From Gerris lacustris (Eukaryota > Arthropoda > Insecta > Hemiptera > Gerridae), in NCBI GenBank assembly GCA_951217055.1, contig OX578276.1:115814754-115878753 (forward strand): DNA of 64,000 nucleotides, in the 5' to 3' direction. This document shows, in pieces, positions 40,261 through 55,259 of the stretch (its first letter is position 1; each line of letters starts with the position of its first letter). A model generated the notes under the pieces. The model searched no databases. It saw nothing but the letters and a program-made list of their open reading frames with translations, and was not told where the DNA came from. The position numbers and the translations under genes were made by a program.

Positions 40261-42757
40261 CTAACTACTATTGTTTAAGAATAATTTCAGGATTGGGGAT
40301 AGATTAAAAGGTATGACATCATTTAAACAACTATGGGGGGATTCTTGGATGTGTTTAAAATTTTCAAACTTTTCTAGGATGTTCAGTTTTTTACCTTTAT
40401 CACAGAAATGAAGTAACTCAATACCAGAATCAGAGTCAAAATTATGATTGGCATTAACTAGGTGGGCAGCGAAATGGGATTTAATTGAATCACTTGTACT
40501 TGAAGGAAACCGTAGGTTTCTAGACCATTCTTGGATATGTTCTTTTAATATCCTGGTACTAAATCTTCGACCTGTCTGTCCGATGTAATAAGAATTACAA
40601 GTATTACAATTTAATTTATAGATACCGTTTTTAGAAAGGGGTTCATTATTATGGTTATTCCTGTATTTTAACAATTGCTTAAGTGAGGTAGGTGATTTAT
40701 AGGAAATTCTAAAATTATTTCTTTGTAATATTTTGGATATTTCATATGAAACATTACCTATGTAGGGTATTGAGATCCATTTTCTCTCATCTGGTTCTTT
40801 AGGAGGTTTATTATAAATGCTATTTAACACTTGTCTTTTGTTTTTTTTCCTAATAAGGTTGTCTATAAGTTTAGGATCGTAACCATTATTTGTAGCTACT
40901 TGTTTTATAGTGTTCAGTTCCATATTATAGTTTTCATTAGAAAGGGGTACGGTAGTTAGGCGATGTATAAGGTTATGAAAGGTGGAAAGTTTGTGGGTTT
41001 TGGGATGAAAGCTGTTGGCATGAATTATGGAGTCAGTAAAGGTATTATTTCTATAAATTTTATATGAAAAATTATTAGGGTGTCTCGTTATAGAAAGATC
41101 TAAGAAATTTATCAGGGAGTTTTCTTCAATTTCTAAAGTGAATTTAATACGGGGGTGTTTGGAATTAATTAATTTAAGAAAAGAGTCAAGTTGTCTTTTT
41201 GTACCACTGAATAAACAAAGGATGTCATCCACATAACGGATCCAAATTACAACATATTTCAAAAGGGGATTCTTTGAAGTGAAAAGGGTTTCTTCAAAGT
41301 TGTTTAAAAAAATTTCCGCCAGTATCGGGGAAATACAGGAACCAATAGGAAGTCCTTCTGATTGTTTGTAAAATTTGTTTGAGTATTTAAAAAAAGTATT
41401 ATCTAGAAATAGGTCTGAAAGATCTTTGTATGTGTTAATTAAGTCAGGGTCTGTCACTTTATTATAAATAAGTTTGTTGACTAAATCTTTCGTATCTTTA
41501 ATGGGAACACTAGGAAACAAATTGACTATATCAAACGAAACTAAAAACGAATTGGAAGGAATTTCTATGTTGGATAATTTATTAATTACTTCGAAAGAGT
41601 TCTTTACAGATCTACTCGCGGAAAAATTTAAGTTGTCTCTCAAAATTTTATTAAAATAAGAAGTGGTTTCATACAGAGGTGAGTTCACAAAGGAAACAAT
41701 TGGACGAATAGGAGTTGAGGGCTTATGAATTTTAGGAAGTCCATATAATGAGGGAGGAGTCGGGTTCATTACTTTAAGTTTATATTGATCATAGATGGGG
41801 ATCGATTTTTTATGTGTTTTTATAAACTTGGTTAATTTATTTTGAACGGAGTCGGTTAAGTCTTAGGGTATTTCTTTAAAATCATTTTTGTCTAGAAATT
41901 CATATATTTTTAAATTGTACGTATATTGATCAATAACTATGTGCTGTTTCCTTTGTCTGCTCTAGTAACTATTAAACAGTTATCTTTAACTTTGTCTTTT
42001 ATTTTCTTTAGGGTTTTAATTTTATCCTTCTCCTCTTTTGATAGAGATTTTACTTTTAGGGTTTTTTAGAGCTTTGGCTATCTCAAATTTTGTAGAATGG
42101 TCATCATCTTTTAAATGGGATTCAGAGCTGACTGCTAAATTAAAAAAATGCTTATGTTTTGGTTGTTCTTTTAGGCAATATTTAAGACTCTTATCTAGTA
42201 ATTTGTTTTCTTCTTCCGTGAAAGTAACATTTGTCAGGTTAACCGTACGATTAAAGAAATTAAAATGATTGTTAGTTGTGCTTTTGTTTTGTTGGGATTT
42301 AGTTTCATCTAATCTTAAGTTTCTTAAATTCTTAAGTTTTTTCATAATAGTGTACCGTTTCTTTACAATAATTCTATTAATTCTTAAGTCTACTGAGTTA
42401 TAAAAAGTCTCCCACTCTAAAGAGTGAAGAGAGTTGGCAAGTTTAAGGTTTAAAATAAATATAATGTGAGAGAGAATATTGAATAGCATATAGGCGTTTC
42501 AACTCGTTCTTGATCCAAAGTTGTTTTGAGGCAGCGATGGTTTTTTGCGCGACGAAAGATTTCGTCTTAGTAACAATGTTGATGTAATTAGGTGATAGTT
42601 TACCTTTTTGGCATTGTTGATTGAAATAGATGTTCAGGTTGTTTCTTTCTGTCATAAGTCGTAGTTTGTAATAGGTGGAGAGAGATGTAGCTTGACTCGC
42701 TTTCTTCAGATCATCAACTGTTTGTTTCTCCAATGTGTGATATTTACTCATCATCAT
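40261..42757 (-). pseudogene. Penelope-like reverse transcriptase with GIY-YIG endonuclease, mutated
   Basis: In element orientation the frame opens with a run of ATG codons at 42757, just at the inner edge of the terminal repeat. The N-terminal portion is split into 104- and 155-codon frames by a one-base slip in a short A run near 42449-42451. A second slip lies near 42053-42057, a third near 41941-41945, and an in-frame TAA at 41863-41865. Downstream, 502 codons (41769-40261) are intact. Counting from its Met, this part holds SFDIVNLFP (catalytic Asp 80), GLPIGS (129-134 region), YVDD (179-182), NFLDL, and a GIY-YIG nuclease (GIY at 382, YIG at 395, following Arg 401-402, a likely catalytic Glu near 466) with a CX2C pair at 388/391. 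The protein would copy the element RNA at a nicked chromosomal target. As it stands it cannot be made as one polypeptide. Confidence 0.93.
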
Positions 42758-43163
42758 TTTGAAAGGAAAATAAAATAAAACTTTTAGTCTTCACACAAAG
42801 TATTTGTATTGACAAATAACCGGTTTCGGCTAATTATTAGCCATCATCAGATTCTATACAAATAAAAAACAACAGAAAGTCAACATTTATATATAAAAAG
42901 AAAATAATCATAATATAATAATTGAAATGAAATTATATAAAAAAATTAAATATAGAAAGTTAAAGTTAACAGAAATCTTAAACTAGGTGGTAAACAATAA
43001 GTATTTTACCTAAATTAGATGTTCACAGTAACATAGTATTGACGTGAATGAGATGCACAGTACAAGACAAGTTGAAGGAACAGATTCAAAAAGTCTGGCT
43101 GGTGGGGTTATTGTGAGAGGTAATAAAAGTAAAGATAAAAAATACACATTACTCAAAAAAGAA
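42752..43163 (-). repeat. Terminal direct repeat (pLTR), upstream copy
   Basis: About 412 bp, upstream of the coding region in element orientation. The first ATGs of the coding region overlap its inner edge. It contains the hammerhead motif at 42802-42863. Confidence 0.9.
42802..42863 (-). ncRNA. Hammerhead ribozyme motif, upstream copy
   Basis: Identical over the 62-nt motif to the downstream copy: CTGATGA core, extra T, six-pair stem II, GAAA, ACCGGT, TT, and an interrupted stem I whose internal loops could make the usual tertiary contact. Predicted cleavage lies between the complements of 42818 and 42817. Self-cleavage at both copies would release a unit of about 3.27 kb. Confidence 0.8.
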
Positions 43164-43164
43164 G

Positions 43165-43174
43165 TAGTAGTTCT
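43165..43174. repeat. Right target-site duplication of the Penelope-like element
   Basis: TAGTAGTTCT, matching 39474-39483. Confidence 0.85.
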
Positions 43175-44024
43175 AACCAGAACAACATGAATTTGATCTC
43201 CAGCTGATGCATATCCCTTAGCAATAATGAAAACCATCTCTCTAATGGATTCTTAATATAAATTAAAATTCAGTCTTCAAAAATGTTTAAGTTTAAACGC
43301 TTCATAATTACTTTAATAAAATAAATTATTTAATTCGGTTTACCACAAAACTGTGAAAATTAGTGGTTAGGAATTATTGGAATATTTTTTTGTTGCATGT
43401 TAATTAGTTTCAAGCGATTGTAATAAAAGGGAGAGTAGTTGATTAGACGGTTAGAGCTGTAGAGTTTTATTACTTGTTTGACTAATAACCTGGCATCTCT
43501 GGAGAGAAGTAATTTTACTTATTTGCTTTGTATATCTTCTTCAATCCTTTGTCTGTTCGATACCACAGAGAACCTCAAACATTCCCTCTCTAAGTTTCTT
43601 TACTCGCCTCAAACAAACTTTTCTCAAATAAAATATAGCTCTCTAATGAGAATCTCAATTGTTTCTTTGTTTTTTCCACTGGCTAGACTTTTTTCTAGTT
43701 TAAAGATAAAAATATAAATTTCAATATATTATAGCTATTTATTAATAATAAATAACTATTAGTTAGTTATTTATTACAAACTAATTATACCCTTATTTGC
43801 TACCACTCCGTATATTGAGTTTAATTTGATTTTAATTCTGCAAAAAATTTATTAGACACTTAAAAATAGTTTAAAAGTTTATTAGATACTTGAACTCTAT
43901 ATATTCGTAACTTTTTTGTATAATTGAGTTAGTACTTTTTTGGTGTTAATAATTTATTATAGGAAAATGTTAAATTGTTTCATTGTTTCGCTATAAATTT
44001 GTCTGCAGTCTACTTATAATTTTT
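43175..44024. other. AT-rich non-coding DNA
   Basis: No gene or element was recognised. Confidence 0.5.
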
Positions 44025-44572
44025 ACTTTCTTATATAAACAGTATGTATAGAGAGAAAGTATTGTGATGTCGCGATAAGTCGATTTACACGTTTTAAGGT
44101 CCACTGGGTTTAAAACGTGTAGTTTTTTAAATGTCTGTCGGTCATATATTGCCTGCAGTCTGTTCAGACGCGTTAAGCCTAAAATACTGGACCGATTTTG
44201 ATAAAATTTATGGTATCAATGATCAAAAAAATCATACCCTGATGCGAAATCTAGAACTACTTACCAAAAATTACCTAAAAACGTGGAGCAATTATTTCTC
44301 GAAAGGGGTTCCGACAGTTTTGATTTGAAAAGTCTAAAATTAATTTTATTTAAATACGAGTCTAAGTAGTTTTCCCTGGAAAAATCTAGTTTAAAATAGG
44401 TAGTAGAAAAAATGTCTAAACGCGGATAGTGAGAGACCGGGATTGATTTCCTCGCCGGGGAGGAGTTAATTTATGTTACGTTTTTATAAAATGTTCAATA
44501 ATAATTAAATGTAACCACGATAATTCGAAACAACTAGTACATGGACAACACTGATATATGTGTTATTAAGAT
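44025..44572 (+). repeat. Dispersed repeat family B, copy 2
   Basis: Same order of segments as 29603-30170: opening ACTTTCT...GAGAAAGTA stem-loop, TGTCTGTCGGTC, ...ACTGGACCGATTTTG, a decayed B-box region (ACCGGGATTGATTTCC, 44438-44453) and ...TTCAATAATAATTAAATGTA. The B box has lost its consensus. Confidence 0.65.
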
Positions 44573-45517
44573 CCATTAATTTATTTATCTTTCCTGATAT
44601 TGCTTTAAATATTGACCAAAATATTCCTACAAAATGTCACTACCTCTTTAACTAGCTACCCAGGACTCTCTATCTTACTGATTTTATAACTACTGTTTTT
44701 TTGTTGTTTTTTTTTGCGATCTTTTAGTATATTAACCCTAATGTGAAATAACCAGATTTTTTTTTAATGCAAGAGCTATTGGACTTTATAGCTTGTATTG
44801 TTTTGATAAACTTCTATTTTGCTTGACATTAGCGGTTTTTCACGTTTACAAGAAGTGGTACTTGTCTGATTTTCCTTTTCTCTCTTGAGTCACAGTGATT
44901 CTAAATTTTCTCTTAAATTAATATGCAATTATATATTCTTAATTGTATTCTTTTCTAATCTATCCATTTCATCATCCATTTGACTGTTTATACTTAAATA
45001 AAAAAAATAAATATCATTGTAGTTTTACATGAGAATACAATTCGTACATTTCTAACTGTATAACCTTCTGATTTAAAAAGAAACTATTAAAGCCGAGGTC
45101 ACATTTGTGAAGATTGCTCTAGAAGTGTTAGTATAAGGAATTTTCACGTGTTATTTCTTCCATCTTTTTTACTGAAAGGACACATTCTTATTTAATCTTC
45201 ACAGAAAAAAGTCGTCAATTTTCTGAACTGATTTGCCGTGAGCCCGTTACGATGAGATTTTCAGATCATCCTAAATCATTCTCTTTTTCCTCCAGCTTAT
45301 TGTTGGCTTGCACATTTGTCAGAGTCGAATCCAGCTCGGTTGAATGTACGTGCAAGCTATTGTGTAGGCGGGCCGTCGTTCAGTTTCGACCGTGGACGGA
45401 AGATGGTTCCCTTTGTCTTTTTTTTTCTCACTCCATTCTTTCTGATTCTTCTTGGAGACTGGACGAACCCTTTCCCAAGGTTAGTGTTTAGAACGTGATC
45501 TTTCGCCTCTTTCATAA

Positions 45518-45584
<67 letters not shown>

Positions 45585-46090
45585 GATTCCGTCGACGACC
45601 ATGAGAATAAAACGACCCTCACGGGAAATGACCATCATCTAATAAAACTAGGGGGCAAGTAAAAACTGTCCATATTTTTTTGGTGTCGCTGCGAAACTCC
45701 CAGATCCTTATAATAAAAAAGAGTGAACTCTCTGGTAGGACATCTAGCAGCTCATTCGTCATAACTAGTGACGTAAATGACTATCCTTTATCATTCTTTA
45801 TTACCGACAGTTACATCAAACCTGGATGGCCATCTCTCCAGCCCCATCTCATTAGCGCATCAGATCAGTTCACCTCGCTAAATAGTTTCCTAACAGAATA
45901 GTGTTCTTAAAAATTAAAATTTTAGAAAATAATAATCTTACACTATTAGATAAACCTTACTAACTTTCCACATTCTTGCATTCCTTTAATTAACCAATGA
46001 CCCCTTTTTTATTTCAGTCCCTTTTGTTAAAATCATATCGCATATTTTTATCCACACAACTCAAAACAACTGTCTCACTCATAACTACTT
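44573..46090. other. Non-coding DNA with a GC-richer island
   Basis: 45240-45510 is GC-richer, with overlapping short frames but no domain I recognise. 45590-45900 likewise has a 73-codon frame of unknown nature. A (TA)n array separates them. Confidence 0.45.
45521..45582. repeat. (TA)n microsatellite, about 62 bp
   Basis: Uninterrupted alternating TA. Confidence 0.95.
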
Positions 46091-46662
46091 ATAAGATCGA
46101 AAAGTAGCCCCGGATTTGAATCGCCCGCCATTTTTTATGGAGTTGGTTGGTAGACCTCAAATTATCTTTTTTTATCAACTAGTACAAATCTTGCGATAAG
46201 AAATTCCTACATTATCTATTGCTATCTGTTAATGTTTTGCCATTGCGTGTGCAAAAATAGACTTACTTTATGAAAAATTCCCGGACGTATTCTCTCGAGA
46301 AGTGGCGAGCAGAATTGGTCATCACGATCCTGCGACCTGACTCTTTGTGACTTTTATTTATGGAGGTTCGTCAAGTCAAAGGTGTTGTACGGAAACAAAC
46401 CCCAAAACACAACTTATCTCAAGGAAGAAATTCGTTGAGTGATAACCATCCTTGATGAGGAAGTCTGCAGAAAGAAGATGAAAAACTACTGAAAGAATAC
46501 ACGTCTGTAGGCGAATTAGGAGTGCTCATTTTAGAGTATCGTTTTCCATTCTTAAATGGGAAGAAAGCTTCTTTCAATGGTATGGTTTTTTTATTCAATT
46601 CATCGTTTTTTTAATAAAGTTATTATGATTTTATATCCGGCGTTACTTTTGAATGACCCTAT
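46091..46662 (+). mobile_element. Internally deleted mariner/IS630-type transposon relic
   Basis: The left edge (ATAAGATCGAAAAGTAGCCCCGG) and the reverse complement of the right edge (ATAGGGTCATTCAAAAGTAACGCCGG) are diverged inverted repeats. Between them only the C-terminal end of a transposase frame remains. The element is about 570 bp, far shorter than an intact one. Confidence 0.6.
46274..46489 (+). pseudogene. C-terminal fragment of a mariner/IS630-type transposase
   Basis: One frame reads GRILSRSGEQNW, SSRSCDLTLCDFYLWRFVKS, then KPQNTTYLKEEIR, a stop (TGA), then ITILDEEVCRKKMKNY and a second stop. The pattern W..RS.DLT..D..LW...K..V is the region around the last catalytic acidic residue in insect IS630/Tc1/mariner-superfamily transposases. 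The N-terminal DNA-binding domain and the first two catalytic residues are missing. It is non-functional. Confidence 0.7.
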
Positions 46663-48253
46663 ACTACCTATTTCCATAATCCGGAAATTTAAGATTTATG
46701 ATTTCGTTTACATAGTTGTTCGCTTAGTTTTCATCTATGGTTATCAGTATCAGCTTTAAAATGTATAGTTATAAAAAATGCCTAATACATTTATTGTTTG
46801 TAATTTTAATCTAATTAAAGTTTTGCTTTACAGTATAAATTAAACTATTTATTTTACTAAAATGGAGCCTTCTAAACATCATTTAATGGGAACCTTAACA
46901 CCAAAAACTACATTTATAATAGCATAAATGGAGCAGGTGTGTTTGTTCTGCTGCATACTAAAGCTTTCTTTACAGGAAATAACTCCTAGATCATCATGAC
47001 TAACAAGTTGCATTGATATTCCGAAGAGTTGTTACCTTGCTTAACCAAACAAGGTCTATCCTATAAAGCATCCTTACCAAACATCCTCGAGGTCCTTGCC
47101 TTGGTTTCTTAGCTTGTTTTTCGGCCCTCACTATATGGGACGTGAGAGCGGCCTCAAGACAGCGACCTAAAGTATTCCCATTTATGTATTCCCAAGTCAC
47201 CTTTTCCTCCTTTAGTCACTTACACATTTTAATATGCTCTCACCATTTCCCCATTGTTTTTTATAAACAACTATAATTCGCATACATTCTAATAACTATT
47301 ACTGAAGATGTATTTGGTTTCTCAACATTATTTTTTCATTTATCTTTTGTTTAAACTGTTTCTTTATTTTATGTATATTATATTTATCCGTTAATTGAAC
47401 TTGAATGTGAATTGAACTCTGAAACCCGATCAAACGAGTATGTTTAACAAGACATTTAATTTTTTTCTTCCTTTGGTTTAACCCTATTTATGGACATTTT
47501 GTTCCTTCCTCTTTCATTATTATACTTTTCTTTGTCTCTCGATTGGTTCGGCATTACTTTATTAGATCACGAATACAACAGACACTATACTTGTGTGAAA
47601 CATTAATCAACTTCCTGAATCGAAATCATCTTTGCAAGTGATATTTAGATCTGTTAAGTAACATAAAATAATAAATATAATAAAGATAATAATAATAAAA
47701 TTAAAATAATCATTACAATAATTTAATATTTTGTTTAACATATTGTACGAAAAAATTATCAATAAAATGGTATTTATTCGAGCAACATAAAACACTGACT
47801 ATCCAACCCTCATTCATAATTAGTTTGTTGAATATTTTAAATTTATTTAAGATTACAAATTGGCGCTGGCAATAAATAGGTTGTCAATATCACAAAAATG
47901 TTCTTAGGTTTTTTAATTACTTAAGTTGCATTTTCTAATTTCACATATCTTTTCATTTTTACTTCTTAACATTACCATTAGATTATTTAGAGTACGTCAT
48001 CTAATATTTATTAGCTTTCAATTGGAAAATGTTGCACCATTCAAGAGTTATTTATAATGCAAATTAAGACTAACAAAAATAACTTGTTCTTTTTACTTTT
48101 TTATTTATATCCTTGCTACAACTAAGACTATGAAATATCTAATTAAGTTTATTTCAATACTTCCGACAAGTTATAAATTACATAATACATATATAGAAAT
48201 AAATATTTACAGCAAATATTTTCGAATTATTGTTTTTTGTTGTTTATTAAGGT
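46663..48253. other. AT-rich non-coding DNA
   Basis: No gene was recognised. The minus-strand 66-codon frame at 47000-47200 sits in a GC-richer patch but shows no domain. Confidence 0.5.
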
Positions 48254-49079
48254 TTTTTACTTTTCCTCACTACTAATAGTAGGAAAAGTATTGTTTTCAC
48301 CAAAAAATTTTTTTTCGAGTTTTCAACGGAATTATCTGTTTTAGGTGTTTTTAAGACCTCCTGAGTGGTTTTCATGACGTATGTATGTGTGTTATCATCG
48401 TAGCGCCCAAGGTATTTAACCTAGAGAGTTGAAACTTGGCAGAAAAATCAGTCCTAATCTGTAGTTGTGCCGCCCGAAAAATCAACTTTTTCCGCCATCT
48501 TGAACCCAGTTTGCTGAGTCAGCAAAAATTTAAAAAAAATCGTAATAAATCGAAAATAGTCCTGATCGAGTTGAAATTTTTCTGTATGACAAAGAAGCCC
48601 ACTAAATTTCATTTTGATTTTGGCCGCCATTTTGAAGTTATAAATTTTTGAATTTTTAAACTTTGACGGTTAATAATACTGAAAGTATAAATAGGTTTTT
48701 GACATATAGCATATCGTTGGAACCGGAAAAAATTAAGGAACAAATAATATAAAAAAAACACGATGAAATTCCATTAATTAGTTTAAAAGTTATAAGCGAA
48801 TATAATTATTTATTAGTGCAATAATTTTGATGACGTCAAAGTTTGTTTACATCCGTCAAAATACCGCCAAACTTCAAATACCTAATTAAATAAAATATAG
48901 GTATTAAAAATAAGGTTTTTTTTTAAGAATGATAATAAATCAGTTAGTTAAGAACGTTCACCCATCCAAGTACTGACCACGTCCAATGCTGCTTCCTCCT
49001 GCTGCGAAGCAGCAGGAGAGGCCACTTTAGTGGCCTCTGAAGTGAGGAAAAGTTCCGAGGTACCCCGTACCCGATTTTT
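48254..49079 (-). mobile_element. 5S-rRNA-derived SINE-like repeat, copy 2
   Basis: Reverse-oriented copy of 34080-34925, with the same two head hairpins (about 48996-49038), the 5S A-to-C-box-like segment (about 48958-48996), body and folding tail. It lacks about 16 bp present in the body of copy 1 (near 34577-34595) and differs by scattered substitutions. Confidence 0.7.
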
Positions 49080-49214
49080 AATATTTATATTTGTATATTA
49101 TTTGCTCCTCCGTTCCTTGTTGAAACCCGCAGAACATATAAGATATGAAGGCTATTTTGCTCAACTGGAGTAGCTAAGGCAAAAGAAAAATTCTATCAGA
49201 TACTCGGAATAAAC

Positions 49215-49595
49215 CTTTTCATATTCATAATTATTACTTTGTCCAGTATTTCCTATTGGACAGACTTAAGGGGTTTTTTGTTACATTTAATTATAATGGA
49301 ACATTTTATCAAAATGTAATGAAGAAATAATCCAACCCGGCGGGGAATCTCACGCCATTTAAATTATTGCTCTTTTCTCAGTAACAAGATTTTTCCTGAG
49401 AAAACTATTTGTAAGTTTTAACTTCAAATGGAGTACAATTTATATATTTTTTTTTCAAAATCGTCAGGATTGTTTTTAGATTTTTGTGGGGAGCTGCGAT
49501 CCCCTATTTCAGACATATATTTTGTTTCTCCATTTCGCTTCGCGGCTTTCGCTCTAGTATAATAACTTCTCTTTATACGTATTATGTATATGAGA
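49215..49595 (-). repeat. Dispersed repeat family B, copy 3
   Basis: Minus-strand, more diverged copy of 29603-30170. It retains the GAATCTCACGCC / AACCCGGCGGGG region corresponding to the B-box block, and the TTTTATCAAAATGT...ATTTAATT end. Confidence 0.5.
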
Positions 49596-49862
49596 AATTC
49601 CAAAAAAATGAATGGCAAATCAAGCCTTGAAATATAAGTCATTAAACTTTTAATGAAGAAGAGAGCGAACATAATAATATAAATATAAGTGAAATTGGTT
49701 TTAAAGAAGGATAAGGTAGTTTTATTTCTCTCCAATTATTATTAAGTCGAATTTTAAAACTTTTTCATACAACAATATGAAATATACATCTTACAAAGGA
49801 TAACCTGAACTAAGTTTAAGTTGAATAATAATATTACTGGCTGCTTGTGTTGTCCTTAAGGT

Positions 49863-50135
49863 TTAAGTTTTTAAGGGTCCTTAGGCATAACGAAGACCCT
49901 TATACATTCTTTACGCGTGTTTGTCTGTCTGTAACACACCTGATCTCTGAAAGTATAAACTCAAAAATTTGAAACTTTGCAGTTATGTTAAGTGTAATAA
50001 CCCAATCACAAAAAAATTATAGGGTAGCTCCAAAAAATCATCAATGTATTAAATGTAATTTGTTGCAGGGGTTTCATCGAGTAGGTTAGCTTAGTTTTCA
50101 GTTCGGTGCTATTTATCAGTGATTGATTGTATATG
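49863..50135 (-). repeat. Dispersed repeat family C, copy 2
   Basis: Reverse complement resembles 14525-14836: GGGTTATTACACTTAACATA, ACTGCAAAGTTTC, CAGACAGACAAAC, TATAAGGGTC, then GGACCCTT. Confidence 0.55.
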
Positions 50136-53590
<3,455 letters not shown>

Positions 53591-53661
53591 AGCGCCTCTC
53601 AACTCAGGGTTTCGGTTAAATAAAACTTCGAGCATTCACTTTAGCCTACAGTTTCGGCAAC

Positions 53662-53662
<1 letters not shown>

Positions 53663-53720
<58 letters not shown>
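53663..53720. repeat. (TA)n microsatellite, about 58 bp
   Basis: Alternating TA that abuts the left edge of the 1.09-kb palindrome. Confidence 0.95.
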
Positions 53721-53726
<6 letters not shown>

Positions 53727-54218
53727 GACATTCACATTCAAATAATATGACTACAAACAAGTCATCAAGTCAGTGGTTTCATAAAAAGTTTTAATAAAAA
53801 ATCATTTATGAAGTCAATATTTTCGGAACTTCAATTTTATTTCCCTAGCTTATAAGAAAATAGATTGCAGGTGACAATTAAAAAGCTGCAAAAAGTATAT
53901 CGGTAATAGAGAAACTACAGAGGTAAACAAAGAAGCACATGACAACAATGATAATGTACAATTGCCATATCATTTGTACCTTTTCCCTCTCACAGTCTAA
54001 AGGCTTCAGAGATACATAATATCCTTCCGGTTAACTCGTCGATAAGATAAATCCTGGTGGAAGAATCATTCAAAACAAATTATAAATAATCTTAATTATA
54101 AATATAATAATAATACGGTACAAATGCTTCTGTCGTTAGAGGTGTCATTATATTCTAGGTCTAGGTATTGAACAAAATATGGAAATTGGGATATTTATAT
54201 GCGCGCAATTTCCATTTT

Positions 54219-54310
<92 letters not shown>

Positions 54311-54809
54311 AAAATGGAAATTGCGCGCATATAAATATCCCAATTTCCATATTTTGTTCAATACCTAGACCTAGAATATAATGACACCTCTAACGACAGA
54401 AGCATTTGTACCGTATTATTATTATATTTATAATTAAGATTATTTATAATTCGTTTTGAATGATTCTTCCACCAGGATTTATCTTATCGACGAGTTAACA
54501 GGAAGGATATTATGTATCTCTGAAGCCTTTAGACTGTGAGAGGGAAAAGGTACAAATGATATGGCAATTGTACATTATCATTGTTGTCATGTGCTTCTTT
54601 GTTTACCTCTGTAGTTTCTCTATTACCGATATACTTTTTGCAGCTTTTTAATTGTCACCTGCAATCTATTTTCTTATAAGCTAGGGAAATAAAATTGAAG
54701 TTCCGAAAATATTGACTTCATAAATGATTTTTTATTAAAACTTTTTATGAAACCACTGACTTGATGACTTGTTTGTAGTCATATTATTTGAATGTGAATG
54801 TCTTCTAAT
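53720..54809. repeat. 1,090-bp near-perfect palindrome centred on (TA)44
   Basis: Each base from 53720 inward pairs with its mirror position (the two coordinates sum to 108529), with no indel and no unique spacer. The centre is the alternating TA tract 54221-54308. Two mismatched pairs were found: 54029/54500 and 54077/54452. The arms are ordinary AT-rich single-copy-looking sequence with no coding capacity; frames through it are mirror images of each other. The mismatches argue against a simple read-through assembly artefact but do not exclude it. Confidence 0.95.
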
Positions 54810-54940
54810 TGTGTTTATATGTTACGAGTTCTTACTTAAAATTTTATTCCTTTCCATCCCCATTCATATTACAGTATGATCTTTAGAAATAGGTAACACC
54901 ATTTGAATTGAATTAACATTTCTTTAAAACCACGCATATA
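54810..54940. other. Short spacer between two inverted duplications
   Basis: 131 bp of AT-rich sequence without features. Confidence 0.6.
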
Positions 54941-55259
54941 TTCTTCAGAAACTTCTGAATTCACCTTTTAGTTTTCATGGGCTTTTATCCCTATTCCTCG
55001 GCATTCAGTTTTTCACATGACTATACGCATTGAGATGCCAGACGTAGTTATACTAAATCTTTATTGATCGAAATATGACTTGTTGTTTTTCCCATGTACC
55101 CTTAGATGAGTAATGGATGGGAATAAAATATATATTAATTTATTTTTTGGTCAGTTTTAGGCAGTTTGTTCAAGAGAGTTTCCGTATTGGCTCCCATACG
55201 TGATTTTGGGTGATAGTATTGGCTAACACAATTTTCAGATACCTAGTAGGATTAGCTCC
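54941..55259 (+). repeat. Inverted repeat, left arm (319 bp)
   Basis: Identical by eye to the reverse complement of 56117-56435. It begins TTCTTCAGAAACTTCTGAA and ends AGGATTAGCTCC. No terminal motif of a known transposon class and no clear target duplication is seen. Confidence 0.95.

Larger units (their letters stand above)
39484..43164 (-). mobile_element. Full-length Penelope-like retroelement (PLE)
   Basis: It is flanked by an exact 10-bp target duplication. It has direct terminal repeats of about 0.41 kb (39484-39897 and 42752-43163), both carrying a hammerhead ribozyme motif. One minus-strand coding region of about 832 codons lies between them, with reverse transcriptase and GIY-YIG endonuclease domains. 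This is the defining architecture of endonuclease-containing Penelope-like elements. The two terminal repeats differ by only a few substitutions and a small indel (for example TGATTGAGATGTAC against TGAATGAGATGCAC), so insertion is fairly recent. The coding region nevertheless has three frameshifts and one stop. An A-rich tract at 40127-40151 lies in the 3' untranslated part. Confidence 0.95.
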
